Part shown: positions 43,551-53,314 of the stretch, one piece after another
Layout of the letters: each line of letters begins with the position of its first letter
Position numbering within the stretch: position 1 is the stretch's first letter
Assembly: GCF_001593605.1 (NCBI RefSeq)
Contig: NZ_CP012836.1
Coordinates: 248,001-312,000, forward strand
DNA length: 64,000 nucleotides
Source of the DNA: Algoriphagus sanaruensis
Lineage (GTDB): Bacteria; Bacteroidota; Bacteroidia; Cytophagales; Cyclobacteriaceae
Reading direction: 5' to 3'
Translations under genes and position numbers: made by a program
The notes under the pieces: model-generated
What the model saw: the letters and a program-made list of their open reading frames with translations, nothing else
What the model was told of the DNA's origin: nothing
The model's database searches: none

Positions 43551-43558
43551 CAAAGGTA
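43551..43558 (-). promoter_or_regulatory. Bacteroidota -7 box TACCTTTG inside the atp operon
   Basis: Exact TAnnTTTG match on the minus strand, between atpZ and the AtpI-like gene, 17 bases before the latter's ATG. It could drive atpI-like/atpBEFHAG separately from atpZ. Confidence 0.45.
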
Positions 43559-43570
43559 CCTTAATTTTCC

Positions 43571-43804
43571 TTATTGATCCCGTGACATCGTCTTCCAAAG
43601 CTGGTAAAATGCCAAGATCACAGAAGCAAAGCAAAAAACTAAAATCCAAACCGGAAACTTCATCGCGCTTTTTTGCTGAACCCACCAACCCAATAATGTT
43701 CCAAGTCCAATTACTGTGAAAAGTTGAAATGAAAGTCCCATGTACTTTACCCAGGTCGGGTATTCTTCTTTGGACTTTGACTTATTTTCTTGGGAATTCG
43801 CCAT
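43571..43804 (-). CDS. AtpZ/AtpI-family protein
   Basis: 77 aa with two membrane helices (KYMGLSFQLFTVIGLGTLLGWWV and WILVFCFASVILAFYQLW, both quoted piecewise from residues about 20-45 and 52-70). Matches the AtpZ family, proposed to assist F0 assembly or cation transport. First gene of the ATP synthase operon on the minus strand; divergent from porW/sprE. Confidence 0.85.
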   Translation of the reverse strand: MANSQENKSKSKEEYPTWVKYMGLSFQLFTVIGLGTLLGWWVQQKSAMKFPVWILVFCFASVILAFYQLWKTMSRDQ

Positions 43805-43927
43805 ATCACAAGTTAAAATTTTAAAAAAGATTCTTGGGAAGCACCTTCAACAAATATTCTGGACTGGTTTTCGTTCGGTAAGTATCCGAATAAACCCTAA
43901 TTTGGCATAGCATTTTTCTAAATCTGC

Positions 43928-46549
43928 ATGAACAAACGTCACGTCTTAGTTTGGTTAATCTTAATTCTATCTGTTGGCTGCTCCTCAGAACGAAATACAT
44001 TTACCAATCGGGCATTCCATAATTTGACTTCTCACTTCAATGCTTACTACCTAACGGATTACAAAATCAGGGAAGTTGAAAATCAAGTTCGGGCAAATTA
44101 CAAGGAAGATTACACCCAAGTCCTTCCAATTTTTATTCCCATCGACTCCGCCACTGTCACCCAAAATAAATCCAGATTAGACTCTGCCCGAGAACTAGCT
44201 TCAAAAGCCATCGATTGGCATAGAATTTCAAAATGGGTGGACGATAGTTATTTTCTCATCGGAAAGATTGATTATATCCAATCCCAACGGGATGACGCCA
44301 AAAACGCCTTCAAGTATGTTAATTCCACGAGCAAGGACAAAGACCTAAGACATCGAGCTTTGATTAGCCTTCTTCGACTATATATCGATGAAAAAAATTA
44401 CGAGGACGCCAACTTTACCATCGACTATCTTTCCAAGGAAACAGAAATCAATGATGAAAATCGCTACGATTTATTTAAGACTCTGGCCTACTATTACGAG
44501 TCAAGAACAGATGCTAATGGAGTAATTGGAGCTTTGGATCGAGCCATTGAATATGCTGATGATAACAAGGAACTTTCTCGCCTTAATTTTATCCTTGCCC
44601 AATATTATCAACGAGCTGGTTTGGATGCCTTGGCTTATGATTTTTATCGAAAGTCCCTAGATGGAAATCCTCCCTATGAACGCAGCTTTTTCGCGATGCT
44701 TTTTGCCCAACAGGTGGCAGAACTTAATGCAAGTAAGGATCTTCGCAAAGTGCGCAACTATTATGATGATCTTTATAAAGATCCCAAAAACAAGGATCTG
44801 AAAGACGTTGTGGTCTACGAAAAAGCATTGTTTGAATTGAAGCAAGGAGATATTCCTCTCACCTTAGACCTACTTCATCAGGCTGCAAAAGAACCAGGCT
44901 CAAGCCCTAGACTCAAAGGGTATATCTATGAAAAACTTGCAGAAATCAGTCTGGATGAATTTAAAGATTATCGAGCCACCAAATATTACCTAGACAGTGC
45001 GCTGACCTTCATCAAACCCGAAAGTCCCGATGCTGAAGAATTAAGTGCCAGAAAAGAAGTTCTTGATCAATACGTATTTCATGTCGAAAGAATAGAACTT
45101 AATGATAGTTTAATCAGGTTGGCTTCACTTTCAGATTCCGAACGCTTGGCATGGGCTAATGCCTACATTGCTTCTGAAGAAGAACGATTGCTAAAGCTTG
45201 CGGCAGCGGAAAATCAACCTAAGTCCTCTAGCATTTTTGATAATCTTCTTGCTTTCAGTGGAAGAGATGGAGGTTCTTCGTTTTATTTTGATAATGGGAA
45301 TGCCGTCCAACAAGGAACTTTAGATTTTGTAAGGACTTGGGGCAACCGACCCCTTCAGGATAATTGGAGAAGGAGATCCGCTATATTTCAGACCTCTGGG
45401 CAATCGACTGGAAATGTAACTGGAGGAGAGGGACTCGAAAATCCTGAAAATTCAGTTTTGGCAGATTTGCCAAGTGCAGAAAGTCTTTTAGAAACCATTC
45501 CAAATACCCCTGAAAAACTTCAAGTAGCCAATCAACAGCTGGAGGAATCTTATTTTGAACTAGGGAAGCTCCTCTTTTTTGACTTAAAAGAAACTTCTCA
45601 AAGTATTGAAAGCCTAGAAAATCTAATTTTTCTATATCCCGAAACAGTCAAAAAGCCTGAAGCGTATTACCTGCTTTACCTCGGGCAAAAAGAAAACTCC
45701 GGGAATTTCTCCCAATATATCGGCAGGTTAAACCGAGAATTTCCGGATTCTCCTTATACCTTTTTTGTAAACAATCCCGATGCTGCATCTGGAAATATGG
45801 CCTATTTAGAATCCTCAAAAAATTATGAATTGGCTTACAATGCCTACTATTCTGGGCAATATTCTGAAGCAAGATCCTTCATCCTGAGTACTCTTGAGGA
45901 ATACCCTTTAACAAGAAATACCGAAAGGCTTTTGCTTTTGGATATCATGGTCACTGGAAAATTAGAGGCCAAAGAGCGATTTAAATCCAGATTAGAAGCC
46001 TATATCCAAAATACAGAAGAGGATCAACTCGTAACTCTCGCAAAAAAAATGTTGCAACCTCTACTGACTGAGGAGGAATTAGTGGCATTAACCCCCGAAG
46101 AGCCAATTGAAACCGATTCTCTGGCAAATGCTGAAGAAAATATTTCTGAAAATCAAAAACCTGAGATACCTGTAGATTCGCCTTACAAGGTAAACGAGAC
46201 ACAAACTCATATTTTTGTAATTGCACTATCTCCAACCGAGGCAGAAGCGGCCAAAAATTTGCTAGGAGATTTAGAAAATTTCCACGCCTCGAATTTCACC
46301 AATGCTAGACTAAGGACTGGAAATATGACGATGAATGCGCAAACTTCCATTTACATAATCAGTCCATTTGCCAATGCTGAAAAAGCGTTGGAATACTATC
46401 AAAAATTCATGGAGGAATTTAAATCGAATGGAATTAGCGAAGACCTGAAAAATCAAGCCTTCTTTATTTCGATCGAAAACTTCCAAACGCTCAACAAGTC
46501 CAAAAATCTCGAAGAATACCGAGCATTCTTCCGAAGTATGTATAAGTAA
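43928..46549 (+). CDS. Type IX secretion lipoprotein PorW/SprE
   Basis: 873-aa lipoprotein (leader ending SVGC, Cys 18) followed by the conserved NRAFHNLTSHFNAYYLTDYK opening and many TPR-like helical repeats (residues about 60-380 and 540-700). This is the PorW/SprE architecture; the protein is needed for type IX secretion and gliding and links GldKLMN rings to other parts. A C-terminal acidic linker (about 715-745) precedes a small domain. Two bases separate it from the penicillin-binding protein gene, so the two form an operon. Confidence 0.9.
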   Translation: MNKRHVLVWLILILSVGCSSERNTFTNRAFHNLTSHFNAYYLTDYKIREVENQVRANYKEDYTQVLPIFIPIDSATVTQNKSRLDSARELASKAIDWHRISKWVDDSYFLIGKIDYIQSQRDDAKNAFKYVNSTSKDKDLRHRALISLLRLYIDEKNYEDANFTIDYLSKETEINDENRYDLFKTLAYYYESRTDANGVIGALDRAIEYADDNKELSRLNFILAQYYQRAGLDALAYDFYRKSLDGNPPYERSFFAMLFAQQVAELNASKDLRKVRNYYDDLYKDPKNKDLKDVVVYEKALFELKQGDIPLTLDLLHQAAKEPGSSPRLKGYIYEKLAEISLDEFKDYRATKYYLDSALTFIKPESPDAEELSARKEVLDQYVFHVERIELNDSLIRLASLSDSERLAWANAYIASEEERLLKLAAAENQPKSSSIFDNLLAFSGRDGGSSFYFDNGNAVQQGTLDFVRTWGNRPLQDNWRRRSAIFQTSGQSTGNVTGGEGLENPENSVLADLPSAESLLETIPNTPEKLQVANQQLEESYFELGKLLFFDLKETSQSIESLENLIFLYPETVKKPEAYYLLYLGQKENSGNFSQYIGRLNREFPDSPYTFFVNNPDAASGNMAYLESSKNYELAYNAYYSGQYSEARSFILSTLEEYPLTRNTERLLLLDIMVTGKLEAKERFKSRLEAYIQNTEEDQLVTLAKKMLQPLLTEEELVALTPEEPIETDSLANAEENISENQKPEIPVDSPYKVNETQTHIFVIALSPTEAEAAKNLLGDLENFHASNFTNARLRTGNMTMNAQTSIYIISPFANAEKALEYYQKFMEEFKSNGISEDLKNQAFFISIENFQTLNKSKNLEEYRAFFRSMYK

Positions 46550-46551
46550 CC

Positions 46552-48855
46552 ATGTCTAAAAATACCAAACCAACTCTCCCTACTTGGGCCAGTACTGCTA
46601 TTAAATACCTCTGGATTGCCTTTGGAGGTGGTTTAATTCTATTTATTCTTTTTGTTTGGGCAGTAAGCATCAATTTCTTAGGGCTCTTTGGCTCTCTTCC
46701 TGACTTTAAAGCTTTGGAAAATCCAGAAAGCGAATTGGCTTCAGAGCTTTATTCAGCAGATGGAGTCCTTCTAGGGGCCTATGCAAGAGAAAACCGAAGC
46801 CCCGTAGACTATGAAGACCTTTCTCCAAACTTGGTTCAAGCACTAATTGCCACAGAAGATGAACGCTTTGAAAGTCACTCAGGGATAGACCTTCAGGCCA
46901 TGATCCGGGTTTTTGTTAAATCCATTCTCCTAGGACAAGATGCAGGAGGAGGCTCGACACTCAGTCAACAAACTGCTAAGAACTTGTTCAAAACAAGAAC
47001 GGATGCCTCCCAGGGAATTCTAAGCACCATTCCTGGGTTACGCATACTGATTATTAAAACCAAAGAATGGATCGTTGCGACCCAATTGGAAAAGGCATAT
47101 ACCAAAAATGAAATCCTTACTCTTTATTTGAATACCTCAGAGTTTGGATCAAATGCTTACGGAATCAAAACAGCAGCCCGTACATTTTTCAATAAGACTC
47201 CTGCCGAACTCAATATTCAAGAAGCGGCAGTTTTGGTCGGCTTATTTAAAGCGCCTACCTACTACAGCCCGGTTTACAATCCAGAAAACTCACTGAGAAG
47301 ACGGAACACCGTTTTGTACCAAATGGTCAAAAATGAAAAGTTAACAGGAGCGGATTTTGATTCCCTTTCCCAATTACCGATAGAACTTGACTATCGTGTT
47401 CAGAATCAAAACCAAGGTCTAGCCACTTACTTTAGAGAAATAGTCAAAGCTGATCTTATCAAATGGACAAAGGAAACATTAAAGTCCGATGGCTCTGCCT
47501 ATGACTTGTTTGGTGATGGATTGAAAATATACGTCACGATAGATAGCCGTATGCAACGCTACGCAGAAGAGGCAGTTCAAGAACACATGTCTCAGCTTCA
47601 GAAGGCATTCTATAATGAGATGGGAAAAAGAGACCCTTGGATTGATGAAAATTGGCAGGTGATTCCAAATTTTATTGAAACCACTGTAAAACGAACTGAA
47701 GCCTATCGACTGTTGAAGCAGCGTTATGGTGACAAAACGGATTCTATTGACATCAAGCTCAATGAAAAGAAGAAAATGAAAATTTTCTCATGGGGAGGAG
47801 AAGTAGACACCTTGATGAGTACGATGGACTCGTTGAGGTATTACAAGAAATTCCTGCAGACTGGATTTATGAGTATGGATCCACATACTGGCCATATCAA
47901 AGCTTGGGTGGGTGGAATAGATCATAAATACTTCAAATTTGATCATGTCAAGCAAGGAAAACGACAGCCTGGTTCCACCTTCAAGCCGTTCGTATATGCA
48001 GCCGCAATTGAAAACGGATATAGCCCTTGCTACACCGTGGTAGATCAACCAGTAGAGGTCTATATTCCTGGCCAGCCTGCTTGGAGCCCTTCCAATGCAG
48101 ATGGCAAATTTTCTTATGAGAAGATGACAATCAGGAAGGCTATGGCCCAATCTATCAACTCAGTTACGGCTTATATGATGAAAAAATTAAGTCCTAAGAT
48201 AGTGATTGAAACCGCCAGAAGATTGGGAATTACGAGTGATTTGGAAGAAGTTCCTTCGCTAGCATTAGGAGTAAATGATGTGTCCGTGTTTGAGATGGTT
48301 GGTGCATTCGGAACCTTTGTAAATAAAGGTGAACATACCACACCTTATTACATAGACCGAATTGAGGATAAAAACGGAAATGTCATTCAACAATTTACTC
48401 CCAGAAAAAAACCCGCCATGAGCGAAGAACATGCCTATCTAATGACATATATGCTTCGGGGAGGATTTGAGGAAGAAGATGGAACAAGTCGAGGTGTGGC
48501 GTGGACAATACGTGAAGGCAATGAACTCGGAGGTAAAACTGGAACGACGCAAAATGCCTCCGACGGATGGTATATGGGAATTAGCAAAGATCTTGTTTCA
48601 GGCGCATGGGTTGGAGGCGATGACAGGGCTATTCACTTTAGAAGTTGGACTGCCGGCCAAGGTGGACGAACAGCACGTCCTATTTGGGTGAAATACATGG
48701 AAAAAGTTTATGCTGATCCTTCCCTAGGATATACAAAAGGTCCATTCCCTCGACCAGAGAGACCATTAAGTATTGAGATTGATTGTGATAAATATGAGCA
48801 GGAAAGTCAACGATTTGCAGATTTTGACTACGATGCTAAAAAGAACGATTTTTGA
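46552..48855 (+). CDS. Class A penicillin-binding protein 1A
   Basis: 767-aa bifunctional peptidoglycan synthase. One N-terminal membrane helix (about 20-45); GT51 glycosyltransferase with the catalytic EDERFESH and GGSTLSQQTAKNLF motifs; transpeptidase with Ser 475-Thr-Phe-Lys 478, Ser 534-Ile-Asn 536 and Lys 662-Thr-Gly. All catalytic residues are present. Starts 2 bases after porW/sprE. A terminator follows. Confidence 0.95.
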   Translation: MSKNTKPTLPTWASTAIKYLWIAFGGGLILFILFVWAVSINFLGLFGSLPDFKALENPESELASELYSADGVLLGAYARENRSPVDYEDLSPNLVQALIATEDERFESHSGIDLQAMIRVFVKSILLGQDAGGGSTLSQQTAKNLFKTRTDASQGILSTIPGLRILIIKTKEWIVATQLEKAYTKNEILTLYLNTSEFGSNAYGIKTAARTFFNKTPAELNIQEAAVLVGLFKAPTYYSPVYNPENSLRRRNTVLYQMVKNEKLTGADFDSLSQLPIELDYRVQNQNQGLATYFREIVKADLIKWTKETLKSDGSAYDLFGDGLKIYVTIDSRMQRYAEEAVQEHMSQLQKAFYNEMGKRDPWIDENWQVIPNFIETTVKRTEAYRLLKQRYGDKTDSIDIKLNEKKKMKIFSWGGEVDTLMSTMDSLRYYKKFLQTGFMSMDPHTGHIKAWVGGIDHKYFKFDHVKQGKRQPGSTFKPFVYAAAIENGYSPCYTVVDQPVEVYIPGQPAWSPSNADGKFSYEKMTIRKAMAQSINSVTAYMMKKLSPKIVIETARRLGITSDLEEVPSLALGVNDVSVFEMVGAFGTFVNKGEHTTPYYIDRIEDKNGNVIQQFTPRKKPAMSEEHAYLMTYMLRGGFEEEDGTSRGVAWTIREGNELGGKTGTTQNASDGWYMGISKDLVSGAWVGGDDRAIHFRSWTAGQGGRTARPIWVKYMEKVYADPSLGYTKGPFPRPERPLSIEIDCDKYEQESQRFADFDYDAKKNDF

Positions 48856-48866
48856 GACATCTTAAA

Positions 48867-48892
48867 AACAACCCTACTGGGCTGTTTTTTTT
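48867..48892 (+). terminator. Terminator after the penicillin-binding protein gene
   Basis: AACA-ACCC / GGGCTGTT stem with one mismatch and a T8 tail. Confidence 0.75.
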
Positions 48893-49004
48893 ACCTCCAA
48901 TAATTTCTTGACTAATCAGGAACATCAGTTGAAGTTTAACTTAGGATTCCCTCATTTTTCCAAAGAATCAACCTAAATAAAGTCCCTTCAAAGGGTGAAT
49001 TTTC

Positions 49005-49012
49005 TAATTTTG
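49005..49012 (+). promoter_or_regulatory. Bacteroidota -7 box TAATTTTG directly before uvrC
   Basis: Exact TAnnTTTG match ending 4 bases before the uvrC ATG. Transcription would begin at or next to the start codon, giving a leaderless mRNA. No clear -33 box. Confidence 0.4.
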
Positions 49013-49016
49013 AAGA

Positions 49017-50822
49017 ATGCAATCCTCCTCATTTTTACCCGAAGATCACCTTTCATTACCTGACCACCCAGGAGTATACAAATACTACAATGATGAAAAT
49101 GAATTGATCTATGTAGGAAAAGCAAAAAGTTTAAAAAAACGAGTAAGTAGCTACTTCAATAAAAACACAGGAGTAAATCTAAAAACAAGAAGAATGGTGA
49201 AGGAAATCCAACGGATTGAGATCACCTTGGTGGATTCAGAGCTTGATGCTCTTTTGTTAGAAAATAACTTAATCAAAAAAACTCAGCCTAAATACAACAT
49301 CCTACTCAGAGATGATAAAACCTATCCTTATTTATTGATCACCAAGGAGAACTTTCCAAGAATTTTTCCGACTAGAAAACTCATCCCCAAACGAGGGACA
49401 TATTTTGGACCTTTTGCCTCTGTAAAAGCCATGAATAATGTATTGGACTTGATCAGAGAACTCTTTACAATTCGAACATGTAAACTTGATTTATCACCCT
49501 ACCGAATTGATGAAGGTAAATACAAGGTTTGCCTCGAATATCATATTGGAAATTGTCAAGCTCCATGTGTGGGATACCAACGCGAATCAGCCTATTTGAA
49601 AGATTTAGAACATGCAACACATATTCTGAAAGGAAACCTAGGCTTAGCAAAAACTTACTTTAAGCAAGAGATGCAAACCTTTGCTGAAAACTTAGAGTTC
49701 GAAAAGGCTCAACGCATGAAAGAAAAACTTGATCTCTTAGAAAAGTATCAAGCTAAATCGTTGATCGCTAGTCCAAGTATTGCTAATCACGATGTCTGTA
49801 CCATTGTTTCAGATGAAAAAACAGCCTTTGTAAATTATTTGAGGGTCAAAAATGGAGCAATGATTACCTCCAAAAATGTAGAATTAAAGAAAAGATTAGA
49901 CGAAAGCGAAGAAGAGCTGTTACTGACAGCATTGATTCGTCTTCAAGATCAATTTCAAAGCGATGCAGAGGAAGTACTGGTAAACATTGAATTGGAAAAT
50001 CCGATTGAAGGGCTAAACATCAATGTTCCAAAAATTGGAGATAAAAAGAAGCTAATCGAACTGTCCTTAAAAAATGCCTTGTATTACAAAAAGGAAAAAG
50101 CATTACTGCAGGGATTGAATCAGGATAAAAAGGATCGAGTAATTCGTCAACTTCAACAAGATTTAAGTTTAACAGAAATCCCAGACCATATCGAATGCTT
50201 TGACAATTCAAATATTCAAGGAACAAGTCCTGTTGCAAGTATGGTTTGTTTTTTAAATGGTAAACCAGCAAACAAAGAGTACAGACACTTTCATATCAAA
50301 ACTGTTGAGGGTCCTAATGACTTTGCAAGTATGAAAGAAATTGTAGGAAGACGATATAAACGAATGATAGAGGAGGGTAAACCATTCCCAAAATTAGTGG
50401 TCATCGATGGAGGAAAAGGTCAGCTATCATCTGCAGTCGAAGCTCTTCATGAACTAGGGATATATGGTAGAATGCCGATAATTGGGATAGCTAAACGATT
50501 AGAAGAAATTTATTTCCCAGGTGACTCCTATCCAATCCACATTGATAAAAAATCGGAAAGTCTCAAATTACTTCAACGAATCCGAGATGAAGCACACCGA
50601 TTTGCCATTACTTTTCATCGTAAAGTCAGAAGTAAAAATGCCTTCGGAACACAATTGACCTCAATACCAGGAATCGGTGAAAATACCGCAGACAGATTAT
50701 TGAAGCACTTTAAATCAGTAAAAAAAATAAGTGAAGCCACAGAGGAACAGCTAGCTGAAATAATCGGTTTGAATAGAGCAAAAATTCTAATTGAATGGAA
50801 AGAAAAAAATAAAGGGGCTTAA
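49017..50822 (+). CDS. uvrC: Excinuclease ABC subunit C (UvrC)
   Basis: 601-aa nucleotide excision repair endonuclease. GIY-YIG domain at about 15-95 (GVYKYY, IYVGKAKSLKKRV), the CYS-rich linker (CLEYHIGNCQAPCVGY) around 170-185, a UVR motif (LEFEKAQRMKEKLDLLEKY), the RNase H-like endonuclease (ECFDNSNIQGTSPVASMV; VVIDGGKGQLSSA) and C-terminal helix-hairpin-helix (SIPGIGENTADRLLKHF). Complete. Likely leaderless promoter; the stop codon lies in the loop of the terminator hairpin. Confidence 0.98.
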   Translation: MQSSSFLPEDHLSLPDHPGVYKYYNDENELIYVGKAKSLKKRVSSYFNKNTGVNLKTRRMVKEIQRIEITLVDSELDALLLENNLIKKTQPKYNILLRDDKTYPYLLITKENFPRIFPTRKLIPKRGTYFGPFASVKAMNNVLDLIRELFTIRTCKLDLSPYRIDEGKYKVCLEYHIGNCQAPCVGYQRESAYLKDLEHATHILKGNLGLAKTYFKQEMQTFAENLEFEKAQRMKEKLDLLEKYQAKSLIASPSIANHDVCTIVSDEKTAFVNYLRVKNGAMITSKNVELKKRLDESEEELLLTALIRLQDQFQSDAEEVLVNIELENPIEGLNINVPKIGDKKKLIELSLKNALYYKKEKALLQGLNQDKKDRVIRQLQQDLSLTEIPDHIECFDNSNIQGTSPVASMVCFLNGKPANKEYRHFHIKTVEGPNDFASMKEIVGRRYKRMIEEGKPFPKLVVIDGGKGQLSSAVEALHELGIYGRMPIIGIAKRLEEIYFPGDSYPIHIDKKSESLKLLQRIRDEAHRFAITFHRKVRSKNAFGTQLTSIPGIGENTADRLLKHFKSVKKISEATEEQLAEIIGLNRAKILIEWKEKNKGA

Positions 50823-50832
50823 AGCCCCTTTT
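50811..50832. terminator. Terminator hairpin overlapping the uvrC stop codon
   Basis: AAGGGGCT / AGCCCCTT stem whose loop is the uvrC TAA (50820-50822); A-rich and T-rich flanks allow it to serve uvrC and the convergent gldN. Confidence 0.88.
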
Positions 50833-50835
50833 ATT

Positions 50836-51648
50836 TTACCACTCCCAGAGAGAGTTTTCGAATTCTAATAATTTGTATTCAAAAGCAAGCGAATTGATGT
50901 AAGCCTGCATCTCTGGATCCGGATGATCCGCGTTCACCATATCAGCAATTAAAGCTTCATCAGGATTTGTAAACCTTCTTACAACGCTTCTAAATAATCT
51001 TGATTCAAAAGCTTCATCATAAGTCAAGCTCTTTGATATATTTTGAAAATTAAGCCATCGAGCACTTGGATGATATTTGAAATAATTCACAAAATCTTTG
51101 TATCGAATAAATCCTATCGTTTTTTGACCTGCGTTAGCATTTGTAACTGAAGGCATAACCAACTCGACAAATTTAATATCAAAAACTAGGTCAGAATGGT
51201 GACGGTCAAATACGAAATCTTCTTTGAAATCAAGATAATAAAGCTGCTTCACGAAAATGGAATCGCCATTTGCTGAAAGCCAGAAATTCTCTTGGAATTC
51301 GGCAATAGAAAGAGGCTGGGTGAAATTCTCATCACGAAAAACCTCTAAGGCATTTTCGTCGACTACAGCCTTATAGATGTTGTTTATAATTCCATTTGAC
51401 TTATTGTCTCCAGAACCATACAATGAAAGATTGTACTTTTCCCGGAGATCAATTCTTCTCCAAACCGAAATCTGATACATTTTATCATCATCCCGAATTC
51501 GCTTATTTGAGAAAATGGTATCCATTGAAAATTGCCTATCTCCAAAACCCGAAGGGTTTACACTGGTAGCAACTTGAGCCTGTGACTGGAATACTATCCC
51601 AGATACAAGTGCAATGGCTAAAAGAAGAAATTGAGAAAATCTTTTCAT
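50836..51648 (-). CDS. gldN: Gliding/T9SS ring protein GldN
   Basis: 270 aa from ATG 51648 with a signal peptide (ending SQAQ). Sequence features VWRRIDLREKYNLSLYG and KQLYYLDFKEDFVFDRHHSD are those of GldN/PorN, which forms periplasmic rings with GldK. Last gene of the gldKLMN operon; ends at the shared terminator with uvrC. Confidence 0.95.
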   Translation of the reverse strand: MKRFSQFLLLAIALVSGIVFQSQAQVATSVNPSGFGDRQFSMDTIFSNKRIRDDDKMYQISVWRRIDLREKYNLSLYGSGDNKSNGIINNIYKAVVDENALEVFRDENFTQPLSIAEFQENFWLSANGDSIFVKQLYYLDFKEDFVFDRHHSDLVFDIKFVELVMPSVTNANAGQKTIGFIRYKDFVNYFKYHPSARWLNFQNISKSLTYDEAFESRLFRSVVRRFTNPDEALIADMVNADHPDPEMQAYINSLAFEYKLLEFENSLWEW

Positions 51649-51675
51649 AAGTAAGGTATTTAAACCGAACACCTA

Positions 51676-53277
51676 TTATTTGATAGGAATTCGGATAATT
51701 TCTCTCTGCTCAGAGTTAATCTTATTACCTCTGAAATTGGTTCTTGTTACTTGAGTAACTCTAACTACAATATCATCCCCAGGTCTTGCACTTTCAAGTA
51801 AGGATCTCATTCCTGAACCAATTGGAACTGTAGCGCGAGGAACTTCACTTCTTAGAAGAATTAGTTCACCACCAGTTACTTCAAAGTTTGCATCCTTGGA
51901 CATGGTTCTTGCGAAAGTAGGCTCTGGCTTTGCTACTACCTTAATGCCGCTTAGAACATTCACTGGTTGAGCTTGGCTAAGATCGATTTCGGAACCATTT
52001 GATCCAACAACTCGAATAGTTGGAGCAGGAACTGGTTTGATATCAAAATCAACACTTCCGATTTTATTTCCTCCACTGCTTACACCAATGTTAACTTTTC
52101 CAGATGCTCCAGGAATAACGGTAACTTGGCCCGGTTTATTACCTTTGATCGATTGACCGTTAGAAATTGCGAATTCAGGTGAATAAGTATTTCCCAAAGC
52201 AGGTACTTCAATCAACAATTCGTTAGCACAATCAGCATACAATTGCTGAACAACTTCAGATGAAACTTTAATAATAGGCTGTGCAACAAAGTATTCATAT
52301 TCTACTGGAATAACTTGGTCCTCACCACCAACATTGGTCACGATTTGACCTTTAAGAACTTGTCTAGCAAGGCCTTTGTCATCATATGAGCTTGCAGGAG
52401 GAACTGTAAATTCAACTTTACCAAATCCATCCTCAACAGGAACGTTACCTCTACCATCTAATGTCATGGTAGGAGAAGCTGAAGATGAAGCAGAAGCTAT
52501 GAACATATCAGCCTCAAATTTGGTCCCAGCTGCTACAACGTTTGACTTAGCTGCAATTTGACCTTTTAGAATATCTGCCTTAAAGTAAAAAGAGCCGATT
52601 GAATTAGTAATTGCTGTCAATGCTTCACTTTCAATATTCAAAACTTCATTTTGGAATTGCGAAAGCAAGGCGATAACTGCCCCAACTGGTGATTTTACAA
52701 AGTTTAGGTTAGTAAAAGACTTAGCTCTAGCCTCGGTGTCATTGGCGAAAATCTCAATATCTTTAGCGTCCAAAGCGATTGGTTTGAATGTAATTCCAGT
52801 TAAGCCAATCTTCTCCAAAATTTGAGAAACTTGAACTGGGTAAGCATTCAACTTTTCTTTCATCTCATCCCCTTTGCCATTATTGGCAAACATGTTTCCA
52901 GGGATTTCAGTGTTTTTCAAGGCTGAGTTAACGAATGCCCCTTCCTCATTTTTAGCATTCGATTGGGTAATCAACTCTTGTTTAAGGTCTTCTATGTAAG
53001 CATAAATTTCCTTAGTAGCTGTTCTTACTTCTTGAGCAGCACTAACCTTAGGCACATCTCGAGGATTGTTTCCTTGCTCCTCAACGGTGCTTTTAATATT
53101 GGTTACTACAAACTCATTCTTAGTAATAAAATTCCTAGAAGTACGCTCCATTCCATCATTGATAAGAATGAATTTTTGAAGGATCTGGTTACTTACCTGA
53201 AGTGCTAACAAAGCTGTTAGTACTAAGTACATCATCCCGATCATCCTCTGTCTTGGTGTCTCTTTTGCTCCTGCCAT
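51676..53277 (-). CDS. gldM: Gliding/T9SS motor protein GldM
   Basis: 533 aa. N-terminal cytoplasmic start MAGAKETPRQRMIGMMYLVL runs into a single membrane helix (about 12-32), followed by periplasmic beta-domains (about 35-525). It forms with GldL the proton-driven rotary motor that powers type IX secretion and gliding and transmits torque to the GldKN ring. In order K-L-M-N with gldM 37 bases after gldL. Confidence 0.97.
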   Translation of the reverse strand: MAGAKETPRQRMIGMMYLVLTALLALQVSNQILQKFILINDGMERTSRNFITKNEFVVTNIKSTVEEQGNNPRDVPKVSAAQEVRTATKEIYAYIEDLKQELITQSNAKNEEGAFVNSALKNTEIPGNMFANNGKGDEMKEKLNAYPVQVSQILEKIGLTGITFKPIALDAKDIEIFANDTEARAKSFTNLNFVKSPVGAVIALLSQFQNEVLNIESEALTAITNSIGSFYFKADILKGQIAAKSNVVAAGTKFEADMFIASASSSASPTMTLDGRGNVPVEDGFGKVEFTVPPASSYDDKGLARQVLKGQIVTNVGGEDQVIPVEYEYFVAQPIIKVSSEVVQQLYADCANELLIEVPALGNTYSPEFAISNGQSIKGNKPGQVTVIPGASGKVNIGVSSGGNKIGSVDFDIKPVPAPTIRVVGSNGSEIDLSQAQPVNVLSGIKVVAKPEPTFARTMSKDANFEVTGGELILLRSEVPRATVPIGSGMRSLLESARPGDDIVVRVTQVTRTNFRGNKINSEQREIIRIPIK

Positions 53278-53314
53278 CTTTATGGTTTATTTAGCTTAGA
53301 TGTTAGAGAATAGA

